Shown here one piece after another: positions 26,597-36,221 of a stretch of DNA of 64,000 bases (the first letter of the stretch is position 1; every line of letters begins with the position of its first letter). The notes below the pieces were generated by a model. It had not been told where the DNA came from and did not search any database. It saw only the letters and a program-made list of their open reading frames with translations. A program made the translations under genes and the position numbers. The DNA is from CAWCDJ01 sp963794265 (GTDB lineage: Bacteria > Acidobacteriota > Terriglobia > Bryobacterales > Bryobacteraceae): contig CAWCDJ010000002.1 in NCBI GenBank assembly GCA_963794265.1, forward strand, positions 1 through 64,000. Reading direction: 5' to 3'.

Positions 26597-27631
26597 ATGG
26601 TCACGGCTTCCATCCGGGTCTTGGGTTTGGTGTTGGCCGCGTGCCCCTTGTGGGCGGCGGTTCCGGAAGCCGTCGCCGAAGCGGCGCGCGGCGCGGCTCT
26701 AGCCCGCGAAGGTAAGTACGAGCCTGCGATCCAACATTACAGAGCGGCCCTCCGCCTGGATTCCCATTTGCCCGGACTGTATCTCAACCTGGGGCTCGCT
26801 TACTTCAAGTCCAAGCGGCTCCCCGAGGCGGCCACGGCATTCGAAAAAGCGGTGCGGGCCGATGACGGCAGCTTCCAGGCGCGCGCCCTGCTCGGCATGA
26901 GCTACTACGGGTGCAAGCGCTATGCGGACGCTGCAGCGCAATTGAAAGTGGCCTCCAAGGCGCAACCCGATAACCTGGAACTCCGCTACACTCTGGCACA
27001 GAGTTACCTGGCATCGAACCAATACCCGGAGGCGCTAACCGAATTCCAGTTTCTGCTTTCGAAGAACCCGGATTCCGCGCCGGTTCACATCCTTTTAGGC
27101 GAGGTGCTCGATGCCTCCAACCGGGAGGCGGCGGCCACCGCGGAGTTCGAAGCTGCGGTGAAGACATTGCCCGCGCCGCCCGACGCCCACTTTGGCTTGG
27201 GCTACCTTTACTGGAAACAGCGGCGCTATGAGGAGGCTTGCCGCGAGTTCGAAGCGGAGCTGGCGGGCGTGCCCCGGCACGCACAGGCCTTAGCCTACCT
27301 CGGCGACGCGGAAATGCGCGTGAACCGGGCGAAGCAGGCGGAGGCGCATCTGCGACGGGCGCTGGCATCGGATGCGAACATTCGGATCGCGCACCTGGAC
27401 CTCGGCATCCTTCTGGCCGCAAGGAACGACTCCGAAGAGGCTGCCCGCCGTTTTCGCGAAGCGATCCGGATGGACCCCTCCAAGCCGGATGCGCATTACC
27501 GCTTGGGCCGGCTGTGGGCTTCGCTCGGCCGCAGCCAAGAGGCGCAGGACGAGTTCGAAAAGGTGAAAAAGCTGGCCGCGGAGGAGCCCCCGCCGCCGCT
27601 CGTCCGGCTCCCCGGGCGGCCGCATCCATGA
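26597..27631 (+). CDS. Secreted or periplasmic TPR-repeat protein
   Basis: The 344 residues start with a signal-like segment (VLGLVLAACPLWAAVPEA), followed by about eight tetratricopeptide repeats. Clear units are EPAIQHYRAALRLDSHLPGL, YLNLGLAYFKSKRLPEAATA, RYADAAAQLKVASKAQPDNL and EAARRFREAIRMDPSKPDAH. The tail is proline-rich. TPR solenoids bind partner proteins; the partner here is unknown. It lies between the TonB receptor terminator and the hydrolase operon, whose first gene begins 93 bases later, so it may be the first gene of that operon and help assemble or regulate it. Confidence 0.85.
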   Translation: MVTASIRVLGLVLAACPLWAAVPEAVAEAARGAALAREGKYEPAIQHYRAALRLDSHLPGLYLNLGLAYFKSKRLPEAATAFEKAVRADDGSFQARALLGMSYYGCKRYADAAAQLKVASKAQPDNLELRYTLAQSYLASNQYPEALTEFQFLLSKNPDSAPVHILLGEVLDASNREAAATAEFEAAVKTLPAPPDAHFGLGYLYWKQRRYEEACREFEAELAGVPRHAQALAYLGDAEMRVNRAKQAEAHLRRALASDANIRIAHLDLGILLAARNDSEEAARRFREAIRMDPSKPDAHYRLGRLWASLGRSQEAQDEFEKVKKLAAEEPPPPLVRLPGRPHP

Positions 27632-27724
27632 GCCTTTGCGGGTGCGCCGAACCACGCCGTGCGGTAATCTCAGGAGCACCGGCAAGCCCCGCGCCGGCAC
27701 GAGCATGAGGCCGCCAATATCTTT

Positions 27725-29188
27725 ATGAGATACGTTCTTCTGACAACCGCCCTCGCCCTCGCTTCGCTGGCCCTGGCGCTCGATGGCCAAATCGGGATCC
27801 ACGATCCCTCCACCGTCGTGCTCTGCAATGGCAAGTTCTACACCTACGGCACCGGCGGTGGGGCCCTGGTCTCCGACGACGGCTGGACCTGGCGGCGCGG
27901 AGCCGCGCTCCCGCGCCGCGGCTTGGCGCCCGACGTCATCCACCTCGGCGACCGCTATTACGTATACGTTGCCGCCAATATCGGAGCGCAGCCCAAAGCC
28001 GCCATTAACATGATCTCCAGCAAGACCCTCGACCCGGACTCTCCAGACTACAAATGGGAGGAAGGCGGCGTGGTCGCCTCGTCAGACGGCGTCGAAGATT
28101 CGAACGCGATCGATCCGGGGGTGTTTCTCGATCCCAACGACGGCAGGCTATGGCTGGTCTACGGCTCGTATTTCGGCTACATTCGCCTGGTCGAGCTCGA
28201 TCCTGAATCCGGTAAGCGCCTCAACCCGAACGACCAGCCTCGCGACCTCGCCATCAACTGCGAAGCCTCCGACATGATCTATCACGACGGCTGGTATTAC
28301 CTGCTGGCCACGCATGGCAGTTGCTGTCGCGGCGCGGACTCCGGCTACAACATACGCATGGGCCGCGCGAAGAAGGTGACCGGCCCCTTCCTCGACCATA
28401 TGGGCGTCGATATGATCCAGGGCGGCGGTAAGCTGTTCGCCGGCTCCGGCGGCCGTGTCATCGGGCCCGGACATTTCGGCCTCCTCGATCTCGGCGACGG
28501 CGTACAAAAGTTCTCCATGCACTATGAAGCGGACCTGGACCGCGGCGGCGCCAGCGTGCTCGATATCCGCCCGCTACTGTGGCAGGACGGTTGGCCGGTT
28601 GCCGGCGAGAATCTGAAGCAAGGCTCGTATGAGATTGAATCCGCGCGCACCGGTACCGCGCTCGAGCTTGCGGTGGAAGGAATGCCGGTGGGCGGAAGGC
28701 GCGGCAGGGGCGGCGGCGGCCGAGGCGGCGGAGCGGCGCCGGGCGGCGGTCCGGCTGGCCGCGGGATGTTCGCCGGTACAGGCGTCCCGATTCCGCCGCA
28801 GGACGTCGTGGAGGTATCGAAGAACTGGCCCGCTGGCAACATCGAAGTCCGCATGTCCAATTACCTGTGCCAGGCCCAGCAGAAGTGGGCGATTACCGCC
28901 GTCGCCAATGCCGGCGGCTATCCCGGTTCGCCGTATTTCAAGATCACCATTGCCGGCACGGATCGTACGCTCGCTGCCTCCGAAGACGCTGAGTTGGTCG
29001 TCCTGCCCGCCTTCACCGGCGGGCCCGACCAGTTGTGGCGCATCGAGCAACTCCCCGACGGCGCATGGCGCATCATGCCCAAATCCAAACAGCCGTTCGC
29101 CCTCTCAGCCGTGGGCAGCAGTTTCGCGACTCTGACGACGTTCGACCCCAGGAGCGACAGGCAGCGCTGGCTGATCAAAATTCCATGA
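27725..29188 (+). CDS. Secreted GH43 arabinanase with trefoil-like C-terminus
   Basis: After a signal peptide (about 1-19) the five-bladed GH43 propeller carries the catalytic triad D27 (GIHDPS), D130 (NAIDPGVF) and E180 (NCEASDM), a spacing typical of endo-arabinanase-like GH43 members. A glycine/arginine-rich linker follows (about 318-345: GGRRGRGGGGRGGG). The last 130 residues contain QAQQKWAITAV and DQLWRIEQLPDG, repeats of a ricin-like beta-trefoil that probably binds carbohydrate. It would cut arabinan side chains outside the cytoplasm. Its stop overlaps the next start as ATGA. Confidence 0.85.
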   Translation: MRYVLLTTALALASLALALDGQIGIHDPSTVVLCNGKFYTYGTGGGALVSDDGWTWRRGAALPRRGLAPDVIHLGDRYYVYVAANIGAQPKAAINMISSKTLDPDSPDYKWEEGGVVASSDGVEDSNAIDPGVFLDPNDGRLWLVYGSYFGYIRLVELDPESGKRLNPNDQPRDLAINCEASDMIYHDGWYYLLATHGSCCRGADSGYNIRMGRAKKVTGPFLDHMGVDMIQGGGKLFAGSGGRVIGPGHFGLLDLGDGVQKFSMHYEADLDRGGASVLDIRPLLWQDGWPVAGENLKQGSYEIESARTGTALELAVEGMPVGGRRGRGGGGRGGGAAPGGGPAGRGMFAGTGVPIPPQDVVEVSKNWPAGNIEVRMSNYLCQAQQKWAITAVANAGGYPGSPYFKITIAGTDRTLAASEDAELVVLPAFTGGPDQLWRIEQLPDGAWRIMPKSKQPFALSAVGSSFATLTTFDPRSDRQRWLIKIP

Positions 29189-31125
29189 AACTCCATCGAC
29201 AATTACTCCCTGTTCTGCTGGCGCTCTCCGCCGCGGTCTCAGCGCAAGTCCCGCCCGTCACCCTGACGCCTCCCGCCTCGCCGGAAAAAGCCCCCGACGC
29301 CGATGGCTTCATCGTGCGGTGGCTGCTGCTGGAACCGATCGGGAGCAACGGACTCACGGACAGCGCCGTGCAAGCGGCCGTAACCAGGGAGTATTTCCCC
29401 GACCAGTTCACCGTCGTTCCGCATGACGGCGATAAGGTGACCGTCGGCGGCGCGCAACTCGCCTGGCACGCCGTGGATACCCGCCTCTACAACGTCAACC
29501 TCTATCACTTCGCCCACGCCTTGGGGAAGCCGGCGACCAACGTCCTGTTCTGGGCCGTGACCGTTGTCAACGTTCCGCGGGAGATGTCCGGCGTGCGCCT
29601 CGCTATCGGCTCTAACGCGGCGTCGGTCTGGTGGGTCAACGGCACGGAGGTCATCGGCATCTACGGCGATCGCCAGACCGTCATCGATGACGGCGTCTCC
29701 AAACGCCTCACGCTGCATAAGGGTCCGAACATTGTGCGCGCCGCCATCGTCAACGGCGGCGGCGCCACCGATTTCTGCGCCCGTTTTCTCGACGCCGGGG
29801 ATCGCCCGCTGAAGGGCTACACCGTACGGCTGAGTGAGGCTCCCGCCGCCCCCATCGGCGCTGCGCGGCGCGGGCCCATCGCCCGGCAACTTACCTTCAC
29901 GCCGGATCACGCCAGCGGCATCTACCACGTCGGCGAGACCGTGGGCTGGACGGTAACGCCTGGTCCGGCAGCACTCACCTACGCCTACAAGTGGACCATT
30001 CGGCGCAACAACGCAGTCGTCCTCAAAGAAGGCAGGCTCGATCTCTCGTCCGGCAAGGACAGGATCGACGTCCCCGGCGACCAGCCCGAAATGATCTACG
30101 TCGCGGTTGAGCCGTCCGGCCCCGCGGCCGGGTCCGGCTTTGTGGGCGGCAACACCGGCCGCAACAACGGGCTCTACGCCGTCGGCGCCGCCGTCGCACC
30201 GGCGAAGATCGGGCTTGCCACGCCGCGCCCCGATGACTTCGATGCATTCTGGGACGGCAAACTGGCCGCGCAGGCCAAGGTCCCGATCAATCCCGTGCTC
30301 ACGCCGGTCCAGACCGACGCAGCGGGAGTCGAGTTGAGCCTGTTCGTTCTGGACGCGCTCGGATCGAAAGCGCATGGCTACCTCGCCAAACCCGCCAGGG
30401 GAGGCAAATTTCCAGCGCTCATCCAGTTGCAGTATGCGGGCGTGTACGCGTTGAACCCGCGCCTGGCTGAGCAGCGTGCCGCCGAAGGCTGGCTGTTGCT
30501 CAACGTCGATTCGCACGACAAGCTGCCGTCCGATCCCTCGGGAGGAGTTCCGCGGAATTATCAGACCGTGGGCAACACCGATCGCGAGAAATCCTATTTC
30601 CTGAACATGTACCTGCGCGACTCGCGGGTTCTGGATTACCTCTTGACGCGGCCCGACTGGGATGGCAAAACCATCGTGTTGACCGGCGGCAGCATGGGCG
30701 GGCAACAGAGTCTCGTGCTGGCTGGCCTGCGGCCCGCGAAGATCACGGCAGTGCTGGTCTGCGTGCCGGCGGGCGCGGATACCAATGGCGATCTTCACGG
30801 CCGCAAGGCCGGCTATCCCAACTGGCCGGCGGACAACCCCGATGCGATGAAGACCGCGCGCTATTTCGATACCATCAACTTCGCTTCGCGCATCCAGGCG
30901 CCGGTGATGGCCGGGATGGGCTTCATCGATACGATTTCACCGCCCGCGGGCGTGTGGACGGCGCTGAACCAGATTGCCGCTCCCAAAGAACCGCTTCCCA
31001 TGATCGAGTCCGAGCACGACAACCTGACGCCGCAGAATGGGCGCGCCTGCCCCGCCAGAACCAGAGAAATCCTCGACCTCCTGGTCAAGGGCGGCGAGTT
31101 CCGTCCCAACGGACTGGACCAATGA
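29185..31125 (+). CDS. Secreted CE7-type acetyl xylan esterase
   Basis: The 646-residue protein has a signal peptide (LLPVLLALSAAVSAQ) and a long N-terminal region (about 25-340) without a named match. A C-terminal alpha/beta-hydrolase of the AXE1/CE7 type follows. The segment TPRPDDFDAFWDGKLAAQA opens the esterase part. The nucleophile is S503 in TGGSMGGQQ, with D582 in GFIDTI and H611 in ESEHDN. It would remove acetyl groups from xylan so that the xylanase can act. Length is about twice that of a plain CE7 enzyme; the extra region contains beta-rich segments and may bind substrate. The start ATG shares ATGA with the GH43 stop; the stop shares ATGA with a tiny leader ORF. Confidence 0.8.
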   Translation: MKLHRQLLPVLLALSAAVSAQVPPVTLTPPASPEKAPDADGFIVRWLLLEPIGSNGLTDSAVQAAVTREYFPDQFTVVPHDGDKVTVGGAQLAWHAVDTRLYNVNLYHFAHALGKPATNVLFWAVTVVNVPREMSGVRLAIGSNAASVWWVNGTEVIGIYGDRQTVIDDGVSKRLTLHKGPNIVRAAIVNGGGATDFCARFLDAGDRPLKGYTVRLSEAPAAPIGAARRGPIARQLTFTPDHASGIYHVGETVGWTVTPGPAALTYAYKWTIRRNNAVVLKEGRLDLSSGKDRIDVPGDQPEMIYVAVEPSGPAAGSGFVGGNTGRNNGLYAVGAAVAPAKIGLATPRPDDFDAFWDGKLAAQAKVPINPVLTPVQTDAAGVELSLFVLDALGSKAHGYLAKPARGGKFPALIQLQYAGVYALNPRLAEQRAAEGWLLLNVDSHDKLPSDPSGGVPRNYQTVGNTDREKSYFLNMYLRDSRVLDYLLTRPDWDGKTIVLTGGSMGGQQSLVLAGLRPAKITAVLVCVPAGADTNGDLHGRKAGYPNWPADNPDAMKTARYFDTINFASRIQAPVMAGMGFIDTISPPAGVWTALNQIAAPKEPLPMIESEHDNLTPQNGRACPARTREILDLLVKGGEFRPNGLDQ

Positions 31126-31214
31126 ATCGAAGGAAGTGCCACCTGCGATTTCTGTCCACCGCGACGGCTGCGGTCGCCGTGGCAATCGCCGGGGCATCGA
31201 AAAAGAACATATGA
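31122..31214 (+). CDS. 30-residue Tat-like leader ORF coupling two enzyme genes
   Basis: The ORF encodes MNRRKCHLRFLSTATAAVAV then AIAGASKKNI. It starts in an ATGA overlap with the esterase stop and ends in an ATGA overlap with the GH51 start. The peptide looks like a twin-arginine signal peptide (RR, then a hydrophobic alanine/valine stretch) with no mature protein. It could be the relic of a deleted Tat-exported enzyme or a translational coupler that keeps ribosomes moving from the esterase to GH51. The strict overlap on both sides favours that it is translated. Confidence 0.5.
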   Translation: MNRRKCHLRFLSTATAAVAVAIAGASKKNI

Positions 31215-33112
31215 AAACCCTTTCGGCTATCGTTTCCGAAGCATTATTATTGAGCGCTCTCGCGATGCCGCTGCTGCAGGCACAGGCTCCCGCCACACTC
31301 AGTGTGGAGGTGACGCGAGCGAAAGCGGCGGTGAGCCCGACGCTCTATGGGCTGATGACCGAGGAGATCAACTACTCCTACGACGGCGGTCTCTACGCGG
31401 AATTGGTCCGCAACCGCACCTTCCGGTCCGACTGGACCGGAATCCTGAATTGGTTCCTGGTTGAGAATGGCTCCGCGTCGGCGAAAATCTCGGTCGATAA
31501 CAAAAGCGGGCCATCCGCCGCACTCACCACCAGCGCGAAGCTCGAGGTTGCCAAAGCGGATGCGAACAGCCCCGCGGGTCTTCTTAACGAAGGCTACTGG
31601 GGCATCGCCGTGCGGCCGAACAGCCGCTACACCGGCTCGTTCTTCGCGAAGACCGACGCCGCGGCCCTCCCCGTGCGCATCGCTCTCGTAGCGGACCAAT
31701 CCGGACAGGTCCTCGGCAAAACGTCAGTCCCGGTCGGCGGCGCCGGATGGAAGGAGTATCAATTCGAGATGCAATCCGGCAGCGCCGCGCCCGGCTCCGA
31801 AAATCACCTGGAGCTAACCATCGACCGTCCCGCGACGCTGTGGCTGCAACTCGTTTCGCTCTTCCCGCCGACCTACCATGGCCGCGCGAACGGGAATCGC
31901 ATCGACATCATGGAGAAGCTGGCCGCAATGCGGCCGTCCTTCCTCCGCTTCCCCGGAGGAAACTACCTCGAAGGCGGCCGGGTCGAGACCCGTTTCGACT
32001 GGAAGAAGATGATCGGCCCGCTGGTGGACCGTCCGACCCACCCAACCACCTGGAGCTATCACTCCACCGATGGCATGGGACTTCTGGAATTTCTGGAATG
32101 GTGCGAGGATCTGCACATGCAGCCGCTTCTGGGCATCTACGCCGGATACTCTTTGGGGGGACAGGTCGCCAGGCCCGGCCCGGATCTCGAGCCGTACGTG
32201 CGGGAAGGGCTGGAGGAAATCGAGTACGTCACCGGCGGAACGGACACGAAGTGGGGCGCGGTGCGCGCACGGGATGGACATCCGGCTCCGTTCCCATTGC
32301 GCTACGTGGAGATCGGCAACGAAGATAATTTTGACCGGGCCAGGACCTACGACGGCCGGTATGCTCAGTTCTACAAGGCCATCAAAGCCAGGTACCCGAA
32401 CATCCAGGTGATCGCCACCATGCCGGTGAAGGGCATGACTCCCGACGTCGTGGACGACCACTACTACAAACGCGAGCAGGGCATGTTCGCGGAGGCCCTG
32501 CATTACGACAACATCGACCGCAACGGCCCGAAGATCTTCGTCGGTGAATGGGCGACTCGGGAAGGTTCTCCCACCCCCAACTTCGGTGCCGCGTTAGGCG
32601 ATGCGGCGTTTCTGACCGGCCTGGAGCGGAACAGCGACGTGGTCGTGATGGCGGCCTACGCTCCGTTGTTCGTCAACGTGAACCCGGGCGGCATGCAGTG
32701 GAGCTCCGACCTGATCGGCTATGACGCGCTGAACAGCTACGGGTCGCCGAGCTACTACGCCCAGGTGATGTTCGCTTCGTGCCTGGGCGATCACACCGTG
32801 AATTCCTCCGTTTCGGGAGCGGGCGATAAGTTCTTCTACTCGGTTACCGCTTCGCCGAAGAAGCTGTGCATGAAATTAGTCAACGCCGCTTCCACCGGGC
32901 AGCCGATCAGTATCGCGCTGAACGGCCTCGGCGCCGGCGCTCATACGGTCCACATCGACACGCTGCAGGCAAACACCACCTGGGCAACGAACACCATCAC
33001 GCATCCCGAGCGCATCGTGCCGGTTCGGTCCACCGCGGCGATCGAGGGCGAGCGCATGCAGCATGTGATGCCCGCGTATTCGATTCAGGTGGTGGAGCTC
33101 GATTGGAAATAA
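31211..33112 (+). CDS. Secreted GH51 alpha-L-arabinofuranosidase
   Basis: The 633-residue protein has a signal peptide (about 1-25) and an N-terminal carbohydrate-binding-like beta domain (about 30-210). The (alpha/beta)8 catalytic barrel contains PSFLRFPGGNYLEGGRVETR, acid/base E371 in VEIGNEDNF and nucleophile E446 in FVGEWATREG. A C-terminal beta-sandwich completes the family layout. It would remove arabinose from arabinoxylan or arabinan. The upstream in-frame sequence lacks a signal peptide, so the ATG in the ATGA overlap with the leader ORF is chosen. The next gene starts one base after its stop. Confidence 0.9.
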   Translation: MKTLSAIVSEALLLSALAMPLLQAQAPATLSVEVTRAKAAVSPTLYGLMTEEINYSYDGGLYAELVRNRTFRSDWTGILNWFLVENGSASAKISVDNKSGPSAALTTSAKLEVAKADANSPAGLLNEGYWGIAVRPNSRYTGSFFAKTDAAALPVRIALVADQSGQVLGKTSVPVGGAGWKEYQFEMQSGSAAPGSENHLELTIDRPATLWLQLVSLFPPTYHGRANGNRIDIMEKLAAMRPSFLRFPGGNYLEGGRVETRFDWKKMIGPLVDRPTHPTTWSYHSTDGMGLLEFLEWCEDLHMQPLLGIYAGYSLGGQVARPGPDLEPYVREGLEEIEYVTGGTDTKWGAVRARDGHPAPFPLRYVEIGNEDNFDRARTYDGRYAQFYKAIKARYPNIQVIATMPVKGMTPDVVDDHYYKREQGMFAEALHYDNIDRNGPKIFVGEWATREGSPTPNFGAALGDAAFLTGLERNSDVVVMAAYAPLFVNVNPGGMQWSSDLIGYDALNSYGSPSYYAQVMFASCLGDHTVNSSVSGAGDKFFYSVTASPKKLCMKLVNAASTGQPISIALNGLGAGAHTVHIDTLQANTTWATNTITHPERIVPVRSTAAIEGERMQHVMPAYSIQVVELDWK

Positions 33113-33113
33113 G

Positions 33114-35153
33114 ATGATCCGTCTCGCGCTGATTCTCGCCGCGCTGGCCGTCTCGCACGCCGCCGACGTTCGCAAGTCGTGGGCCGCCGACAATGGGAAC
33201 GGCACGTATTCCAATCCGCTGTTCTACGACGAGTTCTCGGATCCCGACATGATCCGCGTCGGTCCCGATTACTACCTGACCGGCACCACCATGCACGCCA
33301 TGCCCGGCCTGCCGGTCCTGCACTCGCGCGATCTGGTGAACTGGCGGTGGATCGCGTATGCTTTCGACCGGCTGGATCTCGGGCCGGAATTCCGTCTCGA
33401 AGGCGGCAAGGAAATCTATGGTCAGGGTATCTGGGCGCCGAGCTTCCGTTATCACAACGGGACCTATTACATCTTTGCGAACGTGAATCGTTTCGGGCTC
33501 CAGGTTTTCCGGGCGTCCGATCCTCGCGGCCCGTGGCGGCACAACCGCATCGAGAAAGGCTTGCACGATCTCTCCGTCCTCTTCGATGACGACGGCAAGA
33601 TCTACGCCGTCTACGGAGCCCGGACGATCCGCATCGTCGAACTCAATGGCGGGCTTACCGAACTCGTCCCCGGCACCGATCGCGTACTGATCGCACCCGA
33701 ACTCGGGATGGGCGAAGGCTCGCACTTCTACAAAATCAAAGGCCGGTACTACATTGTGAGCGCCATCCCCGGCGCTCACGTGCCCATGAAGTGCGCACGG
33801 GCAGACCGCCTCGACGGCCCCTGGGAAGTGAAGACCATCAGCGAAGGCGAAAGCCTGGGAATCGGCCAGAGCTATCGACTGCGGGGGCGGCCCGCGGGCC
33901 CGCCATTCGATATCACTCCCCCCAATCCCGGCGAGAGCGCCAGCCTGACCTTGCATCAGGGAGGCATCATCGATACGGTTCCCGGCGAGTGGTGGGGCTT
34001 TTCCATGCAGGACCATAACTCGGTGGGCCGGCTCACCAGCCTGTCGCCTGTGACATGGGTGGATGGCTGGCCGTACTTCGGCCTTCCCGGAAACCTCACC
34101 CGCACCCCGTCTATCTGGGTGAAGCCCAACACGGGACATGTCGATCCGGTGAGTGCTCCCTACGATCGCAGCGACGATTTCTCGAAGCCCAAACTTCAAC
34201 CCGTGTGGCAGTGGAATCATCTTCCGGACGATTCCAAGTGGTCGCTCACCGAGCGGGCCGGCTATCTGCGGTTGCATTCGCTCCCGGCGGCCGATTTCTG
34301 GTGGGCGCGGAATTCGTTGACGCAGCGCGCCGCCGGACCCGAGTCCACGGCGACCACGGAGCTCGATACCACCGGCATGAAATCCGGCGATGTCGCAGGC
34401 CTCGCGCTGCTCAATCTTCCGTATGCCTGGATCGGCGTCAAGCGCGACGACGGCGGGTTCACACTCGAAGAATACGACCAGTCCACCGGGAAGTCGATCC
34501 GCGTGCGCCTGAATCAGCAGCGAGTCCGGCTGCGCGCCCACTGCGATTTCGATAAGGACGCCGCCGGTTTCAGCTACAGTGCGAACGGAGGGGAGTTCCA
34601 GCCTGCCGGCGATGAACTGAAGCTGCCATTCCAGCTCAAGACGTTTCAGGGCGTCCGTTACGCGCTGTTCCACTACAACACCGGCGGCAGTCCGGGAGGG
34701 CAGGCCGATTTCGACAGTTTCGTGGTGGACGAGCCTCGCCCTCGCGGCCTGACCAGGCCGATCCCGTACGGCCGCTACATCACGCTGGAGGATCTATCGA
34801 ACGGCAACGTGTTGGCGCTGGTCGATGGCACGATGCAATCGGTCGCGGGGGCGGAGCGGGCGACGGCCTTCAAGATCGTGGACCGCGGCCGCGGCCGTAT
34901 CGCGCTGCAGACCAAGTCTGGAGCCTACGTGTCGGTAAAAGGATCCGAGGTGCACGCCAACTCCGGCAAACCGGGCGATACCGAAACATTCCAGTGGGTA
35001 GATTTGCAGCGCGGCGACACGTTGCTCCTGTCGCTCGCGACGCATCGCTACATCGTGGCGCCAAGAACGCCCGGGCCGGTCGCCGCCGACCATCGCGGAC
35101 CGTCCCCCGATCGCAAAGACGGCTCCTGTTTTCAGTGGAAGGTTGTGAAATGA
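33114..35153 (+). CDS. Secreted GH43 beta-xylosidase/arabinofuranosidase
   Basis: The protein is 679 residues with a short signal peptide (LALILAALAVSHAA). The propeller carries D43 (FSDPDM), D152 (LHDLSV) and E201 (GMGEGSH). A beta-sandwich domain (about 355-545: LQPVWQWNHLPDDSKWSL) matches the C-terminal partner domain found in xylosidase-type GH43 enzymes. The last 120 residues (RIALQTKSGAYVSVKGSEVH, TLLLSLATHRYIVA) look like a fascin-type beta-trefoil, probably for binding. Different active-site spacing and domains separate it from the GH43 at 27725. The stop overlaps the next start as ATGA. Confidence 0.88.
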   Translation: MIRLALILAALAVSHAADVRKSWAADNGNGTYSNPLFYDEFSDPDMIRVGPDYYLTGTTMHAMPGLPVLHSRDLVNWRWIAYAFDRLDLGPEFRLEGGKEIYGQGIWAPSFRYHNGTYYIFANVNRFGLQVFRASDPRGPWRHNRIEKGLHDLSVLFDDDGKIYAVYGARTIRIVELNGGLTELVPGTDRVLIAPELGMGEGSHFYKIKGRYYIVSAIPGAHVPMKCARADRLDGPWEVKTISEGESLGIGQSYRLRGRPAGPPFDITPPNPGESASLTLHQGGIIDTVPGEWWGFSMQDHNSVGRLTSLSPVTWVDGWPYFGLPGNLTRTPSIWVKPNTGHVDPVSAPYDRSDDFSKPKLQPVWQWNHLPDDSKWSLTERAGYLRLHSLPAADFWWARNSLTQRAAGPESTATTELDTTGMKSGDVAGLALLNLPYAWIGVKRDDGGFTLEEYDQSTGKSIRVRLNQQRVRLRAHCDFDKDAAGFSYSANGGEFQPAGDELKLPFQLKTFQGVRYALFHYNTGGSPGGQADFDSFVVDEPRPRGLTRPIPYGRYITLEDLSNGNVLALVDGTMQSVAGAERATAFKIVDRGRGRIALQTKSGAYVSVKGSEVHANSGKPGDTETFQWVDLQRGDTLLLSLATHRYIVAPRTPGPVAADHRGPSPDRKDGSCFQWKVVK

Positions 35154-36211
35154 ACCAACTCCGAATTGTCGCAATGTCGCTGGCCTTCGTCTTATCCGCC
35201 GCCGCGCAGGTGAAGACCGAAGTTCCCGCGGTGGTGCCCGGCGCCAAACCGGTAACCGTCGAGCACATCAAGGTTCACGGCGCCGCGCTCGAAGGCAACC
35301 TGGAAAACGACGCCGTGGATCGCGAAGTGATCGTCTTCCTGCCGCCCAGCTACGCTACTCAAAAGTCCCGGCGCTATCCGGTGGTTTATGCGCTGCACGG
35401 ATACTCCATCGGCGCGGCGCAGTGGGCACAGGAAATCCACGTGCCCCAGACCATCGAAGGCGCGTTCGCCCGGGGCGGTCAGGAAATGATCGTCGTGCTG
35501 CCCGATTCCAAGACTGTCCACAACGGGTCGATGTACTCCAGCTCGGCGACCACGGGCGATTTCGAGCAGTTCATCGCGCGCGATGTCGTTAGTTATGTAG
35601 ACGCGCATTACCGCACCATTCCCAAGCGGACGAGCCGCGGCCTGGTGGGACATTCGATGGGCGGCTACGGCGCCAGCCGCATCGGGATGAAGCACTCCGA
35701 TGTGTTTGGGAGCCTCTACATCATGAGCCCGTGCTGCATGTCGGCGCGCGGCGCCGGTCCCGTCAACCCGGAGAGTGAAAGAGCCCTTGAAGCAGTGAAG
35801 ACGCCGGCCGATTCCGCCAAACTGCCGTTCGGGCTGCGCGCTCAGCTTGCGTCGGCCGCCGCCTGGTCGCCCAATCCGAAAAACCCGCCGCTCTATCTGG
35901 ATCTGCCCACGAAGGACGGCGTGGCGCAGCCGGAGGTGCTTGCCAAGTGGGCGGCCAATGCGCCGCTCGCATTCGTCGATCAGTATATCGGCGGCCTGAA
36001 GCAGTACCGGGCGATTGCGATCGATGTCGGCGACGAGGACGGGCTGCGCGCCGGCGCGGCCAAGCTGCACGAGATTCTGGACAGCTATGGGGTCGCCAAT
36101 ACGTTCGAAGTCTATCCGGGGACGCACACCAGCGCGGTGGCCGTCCGCATCCAAAATTTCGTCTTGCCGTTCTTCAGCAGGAATCTCTGCTCCGGCAAGA
36201 ACTGTATGTGA
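35150..36211 (+). CDS. Secreted CE1-like esterase (feruloyl/acetyl esterase)
   Basis: The 353 residues begin with a signal peptide (MSLAFVLSAAAQ). The alpha/beta-hydrolase of the esterase-D/CE1 type contains REVIVFLPPSY, YPVVYALHGYSIGAAQW and the nucleophile S169 in GLVGHSMGGYGA. The aspartate and histidine come later, with DVGDEDGLRAG and the final YPGTHTS as likely sites. Such enzymes release ferulate or acetate from xylan side chains. The ATG in the ATGA overlap is chosen because it gives a normal signal peptide; an upstream frame extension has none. Confidence 0.82.
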   Translation: MNQLRIVAMSLAFVLSAAAQVKTEVPAVVPGAKPVTVEHIKVHGAALEGNLENDAVDREVIVFLPPSYATQKSRRYPVVYALHGYSIGAAQWAQEIHVPQTIEGAFARGGQEMIVVLPDSKTVHNGSMYSSSATTGDFEQFIARDVVSYVDAHYRTIPKRTSRGLVGHSMGGYGASRIGMKHSDVFGSLYIMSPCCMSARGAGPVNPESERALEAVKTPADSAKLPFGLRAQLASAAAWSPNPKNPPLYLDLPTKDGVAQPEVLAKWAANAPLAFVDQYIGGLKQYRAIAIDVGDEDGLRAGAAKLHEILDSYGVANTFEVYPGTHTSAVAVRIQNFVLPFFSRNLCSGKNCM

Positions 36212-36221
36212 GCCAACTCTT

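Noticed and set aside
29239..30798. Minus-strand 519-residue frame inside the CE7 esterase gene, and similar frames at 24469-25632 and 32997-34673
   Set aside because: Shadows of real enzyme and receptor genes, caused by high GC in third codon positions.
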